Below are positions 26,317 to 34,060 of a stretch of DNA of 64,000 nucleotides, piece by piece. Positions within the stretch are counted from its first letter, which is position 1, and the number at the start of each line of letters is the position of its first letter. The DNA is from Streptomyces sp. CNQ-509 (GTDB taxonomy: Bacteria > Actinomycetota > Actinomycetes > Streptomycetales > Streptomycetaceae). Made by a program: the position numbers and the translations under genes. The notes beneath the pieces are model-generated. The model was not told where the DNA came from and did no database searches. It saw nothing but the letters and a program-made list of their open reading frames with translations. Location of the stretch: assembly GCF_001011035.1 (NCBI RefSeq), contig NZ_CP011492.1:5439001-5503000 (forward strand). The letters are read 5' to 3'.

Positions 26317-27143
26317 GGCGCTCGCTCTTCGGCCGCTTCTGGCCCAACGCGACGGCCGTGGTGCTGTTCGTCATCTTCCTCTTCCCCGTGTACTGGATGT
26401 TCGCCACGTCACTCAAGCCGACCGGCGACATCATCAGCGAGGACCCGGTCTGGTTCCCCCTGGACCCGACGTTCGAGCACTACCGCACGGCCTTCGACGC
26501 CGACAACTTCTGGAACTTCTGGAAGAACTCGCTCACGGTGACCCTGCTGGCGGTCGGCTTCTCGCTGCTCGTCGCGCTGCTGGCGTCCTTCGCCATCGCG
26601 CGGATGCGCTTCCGGGGCCGTACCGGCCTCATCCTGGTCTTCATGTTCGCGCAGATGGCGCCCTGGGAGGTCATGGTCATCTCGGTGTACATGCTGGTGC
26701 GCGACGCCGACATGCTGAACAGCCTGGTGCCGCTCACGCTCTTCTACACCGTGATGGTGCTGCCGCTCACCATCCTGACCCTGCGCAACTTCGTGGCCGC
26801 GGTGCCCAAGGACCTGGAGGAGGCGGCCATGGTCGACGGCGCCACCCGGGTCCAGGCGTTCCGCAAGGTGATCTTCCCGCTGCTGGCGCCCGGCCTCATG
26901 GCCACCTCGCTCTTCGGCTTCATCACCGCCTGGAACGAGTTCCCGATGGTGCTGGTCCTCAACAAGGAGGCCGAGGCGCAGACCCTGCCGCTGTGGCTGT
27001 CCCAGTTCCAGACCCAGTTCGGCGACGACTGGGGCGCCACCATGGCCGCCGCGTCGCTCTTCGCCCTGCCCATCCTGCTGCTCTTCCTGTACCTGCAGCG
27101 GAAGGTCACCGCCGGCCTCACCGCCGGTGCCGTGAAGGGGTAG
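26313..27143 (+). CDS. dasC: ABC transporter permease DasC
   Basis: 276 residues, MalG-like, with six membrane helices. The EAA loop is DLEEAAMVDGATRVQAFRKVIFPLLAPG (about 168-195). The GTG start overlaps the dasB stop, giving equal production of the two permease halves. The open frame extends far upstream only as a shadow of dasB. A 21-bp hairpin begins at its stop codon. Confidence 0.93.
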   Translation: MRRSLFGRFWPNATAVVLFVIFLFPVYWMFATSLKPTGDIISEDPVWFPLDPTFEHYRTAFDADNFWNFWKNSLTVTLLAVGFSLLVALLASFAIARMRFRGRTGLILVFMFAQMAPWEVMVISVYMLVRDADMLNSLVPLTLFYTVMVLPLTILTLRNFVAAVPKDLEEAAMVDGATRVQAFRKVIFPLLAPGLMATSLFGFITAWNEFPMVLVLNKEAEAQTLPLWLSQFQTQFGDDWGATMAAASLFALPILLLFLYLQRKVTAGLTAGAVKG

Positions 27144-27202
27144 GACCTGTCTCCCCGGTCCCGCCTGCGGCGGGCGAACGACGGGACCGGAGAGACAGGT
27201 CC
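27143..27202. repeat. Long palindrome between dasC and dasD
   Basis: A 21-bp stem with one mismatch (27143-27163 with 27182-27202) starts at the last base of the dasC stop. It can act as a terminator or 3' stabiliser for dasABC. It shares CCTGTCT-N6-TCCCGCCTGCG and AGACAGG with the palindrome at 40206-40314, so it may be a member of a dispersed repeat family. Confidence 0.7.
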
Positions 27203-27265
27203 TCCCGTACCACCTCGTAAGCTGCGGCGGAACCACCCGCCGCGGGAAGGGACAGCACGACGGCC

Positions 27266-28837
27266 ATGACGACACTCGCAGGGAGCACCGACACCCTGAC
27301 CCGGGACGCCCTCGCCGTACTGCAGCCGAGCTTCCTGGGCACGACGCCCCCGGACTGGGTACTGCGCCGCCTCGACGAGGGCCTGACCGGCGTCGGGCTC
27401 TTCGGCCGCAACATCGAGAACCCCGAGCAGGTCGCCCGGCTCACCGCGCGGCTGCGCGCCGCCCGGCCCGACGTGCTGGTGGCGATGGACGAGGAGGGCG
27501 GCGACGTCACCCGGCTCGAGGTGCGCACCGGCTCCTCGTTCCCCGGCAACCTCGCCCTCGGCGCGGTCGACGACCCCGGGCTGACCCGCGCCGTCGCCCG
27601 CGAGCTGGGCCGCCGGCTCGCCGAGGTCGGCGTCAACCTCGACTGGGCGCCGTCCGCCGACGTCAACTCCAACCCCGACAACCCGGTGATCGGCGCGCGT
27701 TCCTTCGGCGCCGACCCCGCGCTCGTCGCCCGGCACACCGCCGCGTACATCGAGGGCCTCCAGGACGCGGGCGTCAGCGCCTGCGCCAAGCACTTCCCCG
27801 GCCACGGCGACACCAACGTCGACTCGCACCACGCCATGCCGCGCATCGACGTCCCCGTCGACGTGCTGCGCGAGCGCGAGCTGGTGCCGTTCCGGGCCGC
27901 GGTCGCGGCCGGCACCAAGGCCGTGATGAGCGCGCACATCCTGCTGCCCGCGCTCCGCACCGACGTGCCCGCGACCGTGAGCCCCGCGGTGCTCACCGGC
28001 CTGCTGCGCGCCCCCGTCGCCGACGGCGGGCTCGGCTTCACCGGCCTCATCATCACGGACGCGCTGGAGATGCAGGCCATCGCCGCGACGTACGGCATCG
28101 AGGGCGGTGCGGTACGGGCCGTCGCGGCCGGCGCCGATGCGATGTGCATCGGCGCCCGCGGCGACGAGGAGATCGTGCTGCGCACCCGCGACGCCCTGGT
28201 GGCCGCGGTGCGCGGCGGGGACCTGCCCGAGGAGCGGCTCGCCGATGCCGCTGCCCGGGTACGGGCGCTGGCGGCCTGGTCGGCGTCCGCGGCCTCCGGC
28301 GCGGCGGAGGGGATCGCGCCGGACCCCGGCATCGGCCAGGCCGCGGCCCGCCGGGCGCTGCGCGTCACGGGGGCCGCGGGCTACGAGCCGCCGGCCGGTC
28401 CGGTGTACGTCGCCGGCTTCACGCCGGTGGCCAGCATCGCGGTGGGGCAGGAGACCCCGTGGGGCGTCGGCGCGGAACTGGAGCGCGCGCTGCCCGGCAC
28501 CGAGTCCGCGGTCTTCGACGGCTCGTCGCTGGGCGCCGACGGCGGCGGAGGCGGCAAGGCGGCGAGCCGGGAGGGTTTGTCGGCGCTGACCGCAAATGTG
28601 CTCGCGGCAGCGGGTGATCGTAGGATCGTCGCAGTGGTGCGCGACGTCCACCGCCACCCCTGGATGGCGGACGCGCTCGACGCCCTGCTCGCCGCCCGTC
28701 CCGACACCGCCGTGGTGGAGATGGGTGTGCCGCAGGCGCCGCCGCGCGGGGCGCCGCACATCGCGACACACGGTGCCGCCCGCGTCTGCGGACGCGCCGC
28801 CGCGGAGGTCATCACCGGCAAGGGCGCCGGGGCCTGA
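27266..28837 (+). CDS. dasD: GH3 beta-N-acetylglucosaminidase (DasD type)
   Basis: 523 residues of glycoside hydrolase family 3. The conserved KHFPGHGDTNVDSHH loop (about 173-187) holds the His-Asp pair typical of NagZ-like N-acetylglucosaminidases, and the nucleophile Asp is in IITDALEMQA (about 259). A C-terminal extension of about 180 residues resembles the second GH3 domain. No signal peptide is seen, so it acts inside the cell, splitting chitobiose imported by DasABC into GlcNAc (and perhaps muropeptide sugars). It lies 122 bp after dasC, beyond the hairpin. Confidence 0.9.
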   Translation: MTTLAGSTDTLTRDALAVLQPSFLGTTPPDWVLRRLDEGLTGVGLFGRNIENPEQVARLTARLRAARPDVLVAMDEEGGDVTRLEVRTGSSFPGNLALGAVDDPGLTRAVARELGRRLAEVGVNLDWAPSADVNSNPDNPVIGARSFGADPALVARHTAAYIEGLQDAGVSACAKHFPGHGDTNVDSHHAMPRIDVPVDVLRERELVPFRAAVAAGTKAVMSAHILLPALRTDVPATVSPAVLTGLLRAPVADGGLGFTGLIITDALEMQAIAATYGIEGGAVRAVAAGADAMCIGARGDEEIVLRTRDALVAAVRGGDLPEERLADAAARVRALAAWSASAASGAAEGIAPDPGIGQAAARRALRVTGAAGYEPPAGPVYVAGFTPVASIAVGQETPWGVGAELERALPGTESAVFDGSSLGADGGGGGKAASREGLSALTANVLAAAGDRRIVAVVRDVHRHPWMADALDALLAARPDTAVVEMGVPQAPPRGAPHIATHGAARVCGRAAAEVITGKGAGA

Positions 28838-28885
28838 CCGCCACCCGCCCGTACCACCTGACACCGCATTACGGAGGCACCCCGC

Positions 28886-29935
28886 ATGACTGCCGCCCAG
28901 CCGGGCCGGATCATGGCCGGCGAGATGGCCGAACAGCCCGAGGCCCTGCGCCGCATCCTGGCGCACGGCGCCCCGGAGATCCGCAGGGTCGCCGAGGCGA
29001 TCGCGGCCCGCTCGCCGCGTTTCGTCCTGCTGACCGCGCGCGGTACGTCGGACAACGCCGCGCTGTACGCCAAGTACCTGCTGGAGGTCCGGCTCGGGCT
29101 GCCGTGCGGGCTGACCTCGATGTCGACCACCACGGCGTACGAGGCCAAGCCCGACCTCACCGACGTGCTGGTGATCACCGTCAGCCAGTCCGGCGGCTCG
29201 CCCGACCTCGTCGCCTCCACCCGCGCCGCCCGCGAGGCCGGCGCCCTCACGCTGGCGGTGACCAACAACCCGGACTCGCCGCTGGCCGGCGTCAGCGAGT
29301 ACCACATCGACGTCCAGGCGGGCCCGGAGAAGGCGCTGCCGGCGACCAAGACGTACACCGCCTCGCTGCTGGCGCTCTACCTCTTCGTCGAGGGCATGCG
29401 CGGCGGGCGGGGCGAGGCCGCCGCGGTGCTGCCGGAGCTGGCCGAGCAGATCCTCGCCCGGCAGGACGAGGTGAAGGCCCTGGCGCAGCGCTACCGCTTC
29501 GCCGAGCGGATGGTCCTCACCTCGCGCGGCTTCGGCTATCCGACGGCCAAGGAGGCGGCGCTGAAGCTGATGGAGACGTCGTACATCCCGGCGCTCTCCT
29601 ACTCCGGCGCGGACCTGCTGCACGGCCCGCTGGCGATGGTCGACAACGTCTCGCCGGTCATCGCCATCGTCACCGACGGCCGGGGCGGCGAGGCGCTGCA
29701 GCCGGTGCTCGACCGGCTGCGGGACCGCGGCGCCGACCTCGTCGTCATCGGCCCGCAGGCGCAGGTCGACGCCGCCGCGGGGGGCTTCGCGCTGCCCACG
29801 GCGGGGGTGGCGGAGGAGGTGCAGCCGATCCTGGAGATCCTGCCGCTGCAACTGCTCGCGTACGAGGTCACCATCGCCCGCGGCCAGGACCCGGACGCCC
29901 CCCGCTCGCTGGCGAAGGTCACCGAGACCCGCTGA
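28886..29935 (+). CDS. SIS-domain sugar-phosphate isomerase/deaminase
   Basis: 349 residues with two SIS domains. Phosphosugar motifs are ARGTSDNAALYAKY (about 51-64), SQSGGSPD (98-105), ETSYIPALSYSGADLLHGPLAM and a C-terminal LPLQLLAYEVTIARGQDPDAPRSLAKVTET, as in the isomerase half of GlmS. It lacks the glutaminase domain. It may be a NagB-II type glucosamine-6-P deaminase or an AgaS/FrlB-like enzyme. Its position 48 bp after dasD supports deamination of GlcN-6-P made from imported GlcNAc. The ATG follows CGGAGG by 8 bp. Confidence 0.85.
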   Translation: MTAAQPGRIMAGEMAEQPEALRRILAHGAPEIRRVAEAIAARSPRFVLLTARGTSDNAALYAKYLLEVRLGLPCGLTSMSTTTAYEAKPDLTDVLVITVSQSGGSPDLVASTRAAREAGALTLAVTNNPDSPLAGVSEYHIDVQAGPEKALPATKTYTASLLALYLFVEGMRGGRGEAAAVLPELAEQILARQDEVKALAQRYRFAERMVLTSRGFGYPTAKEAALKLMETSYIPALSYSGADLLHGPLAMVDNVSPVIAIVTDGRGGEALQPVLDRLRDRGADLVVIGPQAQVDAAAGGFALPTAGVAEEVQPILEILPLQLLAYEVTIARGQDPDAPRSLAKVTETR

Positions 29936-29949
29936 TCGCCTGATCCGGA

Positions 29950-29996
29950 ACGGGCCGCGGCCCCGGCTCTCCTGCGGAGCCGGGGCCGCGGCCCGT
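29950..29996. terminator. Strong bidirectional terminator
   Basis: A perfect 20-bp G+C stem (29950-29969 with 29977-29996), 7-nt loop, between the convergent SIS gene (+) and SDR gene (-). Confidence 0.8.
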
Positions 29997-30004
29997 AGCA
30001 CGTG

Positions 30005-30757
30005 CTACAGCAGTACGCCGCCGGAGACGTCGACGTACGTGCCCGTGAGCACCTTGGCGTCGCCGGAGACCAGATAGGCCACCGTGTCCGCGACCTCGCT
30101 GACGTCCGGGATCCGGCCGAGCGGCGACATCGCCGCCATGCCCGCCTTCGCGTCGTCGTTGTCGCGCAGCCAGGCCGCGTTCATGTCGGTGTCCAGGGCG
30201 CCGGGCGCGACCGCGTTGACGGTGATGCCCCGCTCGCCCACGGACTTCGACAGGAACTTGGTGAAGGCGTCGACCGCGCTCTTCGTCATCGTGTACGCCA
30301 GCAGCGTCGGCATCAGCGCCGCGTGCGTGGCCACCGTGGAGACGTTGACGATGCGCCCGCCGTCGCGCAGCCGGGACAGCCCCAGCTTGGTGACGAAGAA
30401 CGGCGCCTTGGTGTTCACCGCGAACAGCCGGTCGAACTCGGCCTCGTCGGTGTCCTCGATGAGCGCCTGCAGCGCCACCCCCGCGTTGTTGACGAGGATG
30501 TCGAGCCCGTCCGCGTGCCGGTCGAACTCCGCCCACAGCGCCGCCGCGTCACCCGGCACGCCCAGTTCGGCCCTGATCGCGAACGCCTCGCCGCCGGCCG
30601 CCTCGATCGCGGCGACGGTCTCCTTCGCCGCCGCCTCGTTGCTGCCGTAGTGCACGGCGACCCGCGCGCCGTCCCGCCCCAGCCGCTCCGCGATCGCCCT
30701 GCCGATCCCGCGGCTCGCGCCCGTGACCAGTGCCGTCTTGCCAGTGAGCGCGCCCAT
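30005..30757 (-). CDS. Short-chain dehydrogenase/reductase (NADP-type)
   Basis: 250 residues of a classical SDR. The cofactor site is TGASRGIGRAIAERLG (about 13-28), NNAG near 90, and the catalytic Ser and Tyr-x-x-x-Lys are in NVSTVATHAALMPTLLAYTMTKSA. The C-terminal segment ends YVDVSGGVLL. Substrate unknown. It is divergent from a TetR regulator with two operator-like palindromes in the 79 bp between them, so it is probably the regulator's target. Confidence 0.88.
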   Translation of the reverse strand: MGALTGKTALVTGASRGIGRAIAERLGRDGARVAVHYGSNEAAAKETVAAIEAAGGEAFAIRAELGVPGDAAALWAEFDRHADGLDILVNNAGVALQALIEDTDEAEFDRLFAVNTKAPFFVTKLGLSRLRDGGRIVNVSTVATHAALMPTLLAYTMTKSAVDAFTKFLSKSVGERGITVNAVAPGALDTDMNAAWLRDNDDAKAGMAAMSPLGRIPDVSEVADTVAYLVSGDAKVLTGTYVDVSGGVLL

Positions 30758-30767
30758 GGCGGCGCCC

Positions 30768-30823
30768 CCTTTCTGTAAAGGTCGCTACAGAAAGGACCGT
30801 ATCACATTACCTAGCGGGCGCTA
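30768..30823. promoter_or_regulatory. Paired operators between SDR and TetR genes
   Basis: CCTTTCTGTA/TACAGAAAGG (30768-30777 and 30786-30795, 8-nt centre) is followed by the palindrome TAGCGGGCGCTA (30812-30823). Both contain a CGCTA half-site, and the second lies 14 bp before the TetR ATG. Likely TetR binding sites controlling both genes. Confidence 0.6.
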
Positions 30824-30836
30824 TAGAATTGTTTCC

Positions 30837-31469
30837 ATGGCCACCAAGCAGCGCGGGCGCCCCCGCTCCTTCGACCGCGACGAAGCGCTGGAGAAGGCCC
30901 TGTACGCCTTCTGGCAGCACGGCTACGAGGCCACCTCCGTCGCCGACCTCACCCGCGTCCTCGGCATCGGCGCGCCCAGCCTGTACGCCGCCTTCGGGGA
31001 CAAGAAGGCGCTCTTCGACGCCGCCGTCGAGGCGTACGCGACGACCGACAACGGCACGTTCATCGACCGCGCGCTGGCCGAGGAGCCCACCGCCGTCGCC
31101 GCCTTCAGCCGCATCCTGCGCGAGGCCGCCGTCGGGTACACCGCGCCGGACCACCCCCGCGGCTGCATGGTGCTCAGCGTCGGCGTGAGCGCCACCACCC
31201 CCGAGGTGGTGACCAAGATGCGCGAGCTGCGCGCCCTGAACCTCGCCGCCATGACCGCGCGCGTCCAGGCCGACGTGACCGCGGGCGTGCTGCCGCCCGG
31301 GACCGACACGGAGAAGCTCGCGAGCTACGCCGGAGCCGTCCTCCAGGGCATGTCCGCGCAGGCCAGGGACGGTGCCGACCGGGAGCTGCTGATGCGGGTG
31401 GCGGAGGTCGCCGCGGCGGGCTTCGCGGCGTCGGCGGAGGGCGGCCAAGTCGGCGCGTCCGGGGCGTAG
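30837..31469 (+). CDS. TetR-family regulator
   Basis: 210 residues from the ATG giving MATKQRGRPRSFDRDEAL. The HTH is YEATSVADLTRVLGIGAPSLYAAFGDKKALFDAAV (about 27-62). The C-terminal domain has DHPRGCMVLSVG and resembles the YcdC/AcrR group that senses small organic molecules. It is divergent from the SDR gene, with which it shares the operator region. The frame is open further upstream but would cross the operators. Confidence 0.88.
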   Translation: MATKQRGRPRSFDRDEALEKALYAFWQHGYEATSVADLTRVLGIGAPSLYAAFGDKKALFDAAVEAYATTDNGTFIDRALAEEPTAVAAFSRILREAAVGYTAPDHPRGCMVLSVGVSATTPEVVTKMRELRALNLAAMTARVQADVTAGVLPPGTDTEKLASYAGAVLQGMSAQARDGADRELLMRVAEVAAAGFAASAEGGQVGASGA

Positions 31470-31478
31470 ACAGCCGGG

Positions 31479-31494
31479 AGTGGTCTAGTCCACA
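31479..31494. promoter_or_regulatory. dre-like site between TetR and sensor kinase genes
   Basis: AGTGGTCTAGTCCACA, core TGGTCTAGTCCA, 11/12 to the DasR consensus, in a gene-free stretch 10 bp after the TetR stop and 293 bp before the sensor kinase. Confidence 0.6.
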
Positions 31495-31507
31495 ATGCTT
31501 GTCAGGC

Positions 31508-31536
31508 TTCCGCCCCTTCCGCACGACGGGGCGGAA
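31508..31536. terminator. Hairpin after the TetR gene
   Basis: A perfect 9-bp stem (31508-31516 with 31528-31536) with an 11-nt loop, 14 bp after the dre-like site. It is a likely terminator of the TetR gene. The remaining 250 bp to the kinase gene show no further clear signal. Confidence 0.5.
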
Positions 31537-31786
31537 CGAGGCCCGAGGCGTTCTCTGCCCTGACTGCGTCCCGGCCTCCTCACCGGCTGCGACGCCGCGG
31601 GGCCGCACACTTCGCGGCGCGCGCACCGGTGCTTGGCTCCGGGCCGTGGTGCCGGACGGGTTGAGGGTCCCGGTCCAGGCACCGCGGCCCGAAGTGCGTT
31701 CCGGCCCGCGGCCCGCACCGCCGGCGCCGGCGGCTTCGCCGCGGCGGGCTTCGGGTGCTTCGCGGCCCCGCCGGTAGGCTCCAGGT

Positions 31787-33277
31787 GTGCCGTCCATGAA
31801 CGAACTCGTCCGCCGGCACACGGCGCTGAGCGAGACCGACCTGGAGTGGCTGCACCTCCTCGTATCGGAGTGGCAGTTGCTCGCCGACCTGTCCTTCGCC
31901 GACCTCGTGCTCTGGGTCCCGACCGTCGACGGCGCCCGTTACGTCTCCGTGGCGCAGATGCGCCCGAACACCGGCCCCACCTCGTACCAGGACGACATGG
32001 TCGGCCACACCGTCCCGCGCGGCCGGCGCCCCATGCTCGACGCGGCCCTCGACGAGGGCCGGATCGTGCGCGAGGGCGACCCGGAGTGGCGCGAGGAGGT
32101 GCCCGTACGGATCGAGTCCATCCCCGTGCGCCGGGAGAGCCGTGTCCTGGGCGTCATCGCCCGCAACACCAACCTGCTGACCGTGCGCACCCCCAGCCGG
32201 CTGGAGCTGACGTATCTCCAGAGCGCCTCCGACCTCGCGCAGATGATCGCCGCAGGCGCGTTCCCCTACCCCGGGCAGCAGGGCGACACGGAGACCTCGC
32301 CGCGCGTCGGCGACGGGCTCATCCGCCTCGACGCGGAGGGCATCGTGCAGTACGCCTCGCCCAACGCGCTCTCCGCCTACCACCGCCTCGGCCAGGCCGC
32401 CGACCTCGTCGGCCGGCACCTCGGCCAGGCCACCTCGGAGCTGGCCGTCAGCAAGGAGCCGGTGGACGAGGCGCTGGTCAAGCTCGCCAGCGGGTGGGCG
32501 CCGCGGGAGGCTGAGGTGGAGGGCAACGGCGGCGTCATCCAGTTGCGCGCGATCCCGCTGAAGCCGCGCGGGACGCGTATCGGCTCGCTGGTGCTGCTGC
32601 GCGACGTCACCGAGATCCGGCGGCGCGAGCGCGAGTTGATGACCAAGGACGCCACGATCCGCGAGATCCACCACCGGGTGAAGAACAACCTGCAGACCGT
32701 CGCCGCCCTGCTGCGGCTCCAGTCGCGCCGGCTGGCCGCAGAGGACCCCGACGGGCGGGCGCGGGCGGCGCTGGACGAGGCGGTGCGGCGGGTCGGCTCG
32801 ATCGCCATCGTGCACGAGACCCTGTCGCAGAACCTGGACGAGACCGTGGAGTTCGACGAGATCGCCGACCGGGTGGTGGCGATGGTGGCGGAGATCAATC
32901 CCGGCCGGGTGACGGGACGCCGCACCGGCCGCTTCGGCGTGCTCAAGGCGGAAGTCGCCACGCCGCTGTCCATGGTGCTCACCGAGGTGCTGCAGAACGC
33001 CCTGGAACACGGCTTCGGGCCGGGGGAGTCGGGGCGGGTGGAGGTCACCGCGCTGCGCTCCAGCGGGCGGCAGGACAGCCGGCTGCTGGTCACCGTGCAG
33101 GACGACGGGCGGGGGCTGCCGGAGGGGTTCGACCCCGCGACGTCCGGGAGCCTCGGGCTGCAGATCGTACGCACGCTGGTCGAGGGGGAGTTGGCGGGCA
33201 CGTTTTCGATGGCGCGGGCGCCGGAGGGGGGCACGCGGGTGGTGTTCGACATCCCCGTGCAACCCGAAAAGCGCTGA
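31787..33277 (+). CDS. Sensor histidine kinase (HWE/HisKA_2 type) with GAF-like and PAS domains
   Basis: 496 residues, soluble. The N-terminal 165 residues form a GAF-like sensor domain found in front of this kinase class (WLHLLVSEWQLLADLSFADLVLW). A PAS domain follows (about 175-285, GDGLIRLDAEGIVQYASPNA). The dimerisation motif is EIHHRVKNNLQTVAALLRLQSR with the phospho-acceptor His at about 295. The ATPase part has LTEVLQNALEHGF and VQDDGRGLPEGF. No response regulator is adjacent, so it is an orphan. In S. coelicolor the same gene precedes wblE. The GTG at 31787 or the ATG at 31796 may start it. Confidence 0.9.
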   Translation: MPSMNELVRRHTALSETDLEWLHLLVSEWQLLADLSFADLVLWVPTVDGARYVSVAQMRPNTGPTSYQDDMVGHTVPRGRRPMLDAALDEGRIVREGDPEWREEVPVRIESIPVRRESRVLGVIARNTNLLTVRTPSRLELTYLQSASDLAQMIAAGAFPYPGQQGDTETSPRVGDGLIRLDAEGIVQYASPNALSAYHRLGQAADLVGRHLGQATSELAVSKEPVDEALVKLASGWAPREAEVEGNGGVIQLRAIPLKPRGTRIGSLVLLRDVTEIRRRERELMTKDATIREIHHRVKNNLQTVAALLRLQSRRLAAEDPDGRARAALDEAVRRVGSIAIVHETLSQNLDETVEFDEIADRVVAMVAEINPGRVTGRRTGRFGVLKAEVATPLSMVLTEVLQNALEHGFGPGESGRVEVTALRSSGRQDSRLLVTVQDDGRGLPEGFDPATSGSLGLQIVRTLVEGELAGTFSMARAPEGGTRVVFDIPVQPEKR

Positions 33278-33356
33278 TGCGCCGGGGCGTTGCGGGTACG
33301 GAGGTGGACGCCGCGGGTTGACGGGCGGGGCCCACGGCGGCATCGGGGCAGCAAAA

Positions 33357-33383
33357 AGCCCCGGGCCATCCGGCTCCGGGGCT
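33357..33383 (-). terminator. Intrinsic terminator after wblE
   Basis: An 8-bp stem AGCCCCGG/CCGGGGCT with an 11-nt loop, followed on the minus strand by TTTTT, one of the few classic intrinsic terminators in the window. It lies about 100 bp past the wblE stop. Confidence 0.75.
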
Positions 33384-33485
33384 CTGCGGTGACTCGTGGT
33401 GCGGCTTTGCGGCTGCTGCGCTGCGACTCGGGGAGAGCGGCGCCGTGGGACCCACGGCGCCTTCGCGCATCCGGGGGGTGTCGGG

Positions 33486-33743
33486 TCAGGCGCTGGCCCT
33501 GCGCGCCCGGTTGCGCGCGGCGCGGCGCTTCATCGCGCGGCGCTCGTCCTCGCTGAGGCCACCCCAGACACCGGAGTCCTGACCGGACTCCAGCGCCCAC
33601 TGCAGGCACTGCTCCATTACGGGGCAGCGACGGCAGACGGCCTTGGCTTCCTCGATCTGCAGCAGAGCAGGACCGGTGTTGCCGATCGGGAAGAAGAGCT
33701 CGGGGTCTTCCTCGCGGCAAACGGCGCTGTGACGCCAGTCCAT
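33486..33743 (-). CDS. wblE: WhiB-like iron-sulfur regulator WblE
   Basis: 85 residues, the usual size. Cys9, Cys37, Cys40 and Cys46 bind the [4Fe-4S] cluster. The Trp-containing turn GVWGGLS (about 65-71) and the basic tail (KRRAARNRARRA) that contacts DNA follow. WblE is the orthologue of mycobacterial WhiB1, an essential NO-sensitive regulator that binds the principal sigma factor. Upstream lie a Rex/CRP-like operator 42 bp before the ATG and a second palindrome at 33918. WhiB1 in mycobacteria is controlled by CRP, which makes the operator notable. Confidence 0.93.
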   Translation of the reverse strand: MDWRHSAVCREEDPELFFPIGNTGPALLQIEEAKAVCRRCPVMEQCLQWALESGQDSGVWGGLSEDERRAMKRRAARNRARRASA

Positions 33744-33784
33744 GACTGCTCCATCTCTTCGCGTTGCTGTCAGTTGCTTGTGAA

Positions 33785-33800
33785 TGTGAACGCTTTCACG
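33785..33800. promoter_or_regulatory. Rex/CRP-like operator upstream of wblE
   Basis: TGTGAACGCTTTCACG, one mismatch from TGTGAA-N4-TTCACA and containing GTGA-N6-TCAC. An extra TTGTGAA half-site lies just to its left, the same arrangement as at the CBS gene. It sits 42 bp upstream of the wblE start. Confidence 0.55.
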
Positions 33801-33917
33801 AATCCTCCGACAAGTGAAGGGGTCGAACCAGATTTCCGGTGTGACCTTCAACATGTGGAGGGGGCGAGTGCGCCGGAGGTGAGGTCCCCTGAGGGGAGGC
33901 GCTCCAGCCGCCATGAA

Positions 33918-33933
33918 GAGGTTCGCAAACCTC
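33918..33933. promoter_or_regulatory. Palindrome in the wblE upstream region
   Basis: GAGGTTCGCAAACCTC (6-bp arms, 4-nt centre), 175 bp upstream of the wblE start, in a 317-bp gene-free and relatively AT-rich stretch (33744-34060). It may be an operator for a more distal promoter. Confidence 0.35.
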
Positions 33934-34036
33934 AGCTTCGGATACAACCCCTTCCGGGAAGTTTCTTTGGATTCCTTGGTCTCAGTTGACTAAGGGCCCC
34001 ACTTCCAGGGGGTGAGGCGCAGCCTAAACGTTCGAC

Positions 34037-34059
34037 TGGAAGGACTTTCGGGCCTTCCA
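34037..34059 (-). terminator. Hairpin after the lipid kinase gene
   Basis: A 7-bp stem TGGAAGG/CCTTCCA with a 9-nt loop, immediately after the stop of the minus-strand kinase gene. Confidence 0.5.
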
Positions 34060-34060
34060 C

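Noticed and set aside
26744..30001. 1085-codon minus-strand frame over dasC, dasD and the SIS gene
   Set aside because: Shadow of three plus-strand genes with clear domains; the translation has no recognisable feature.
31499..31777. 92-codon plus-strand frame between the TetR gene and the sensor kinase
   Set aside because: No ribosome site, Arg/Pro/Ala-rich translation without domain, and it runs across the hairpin at 31508-31536.
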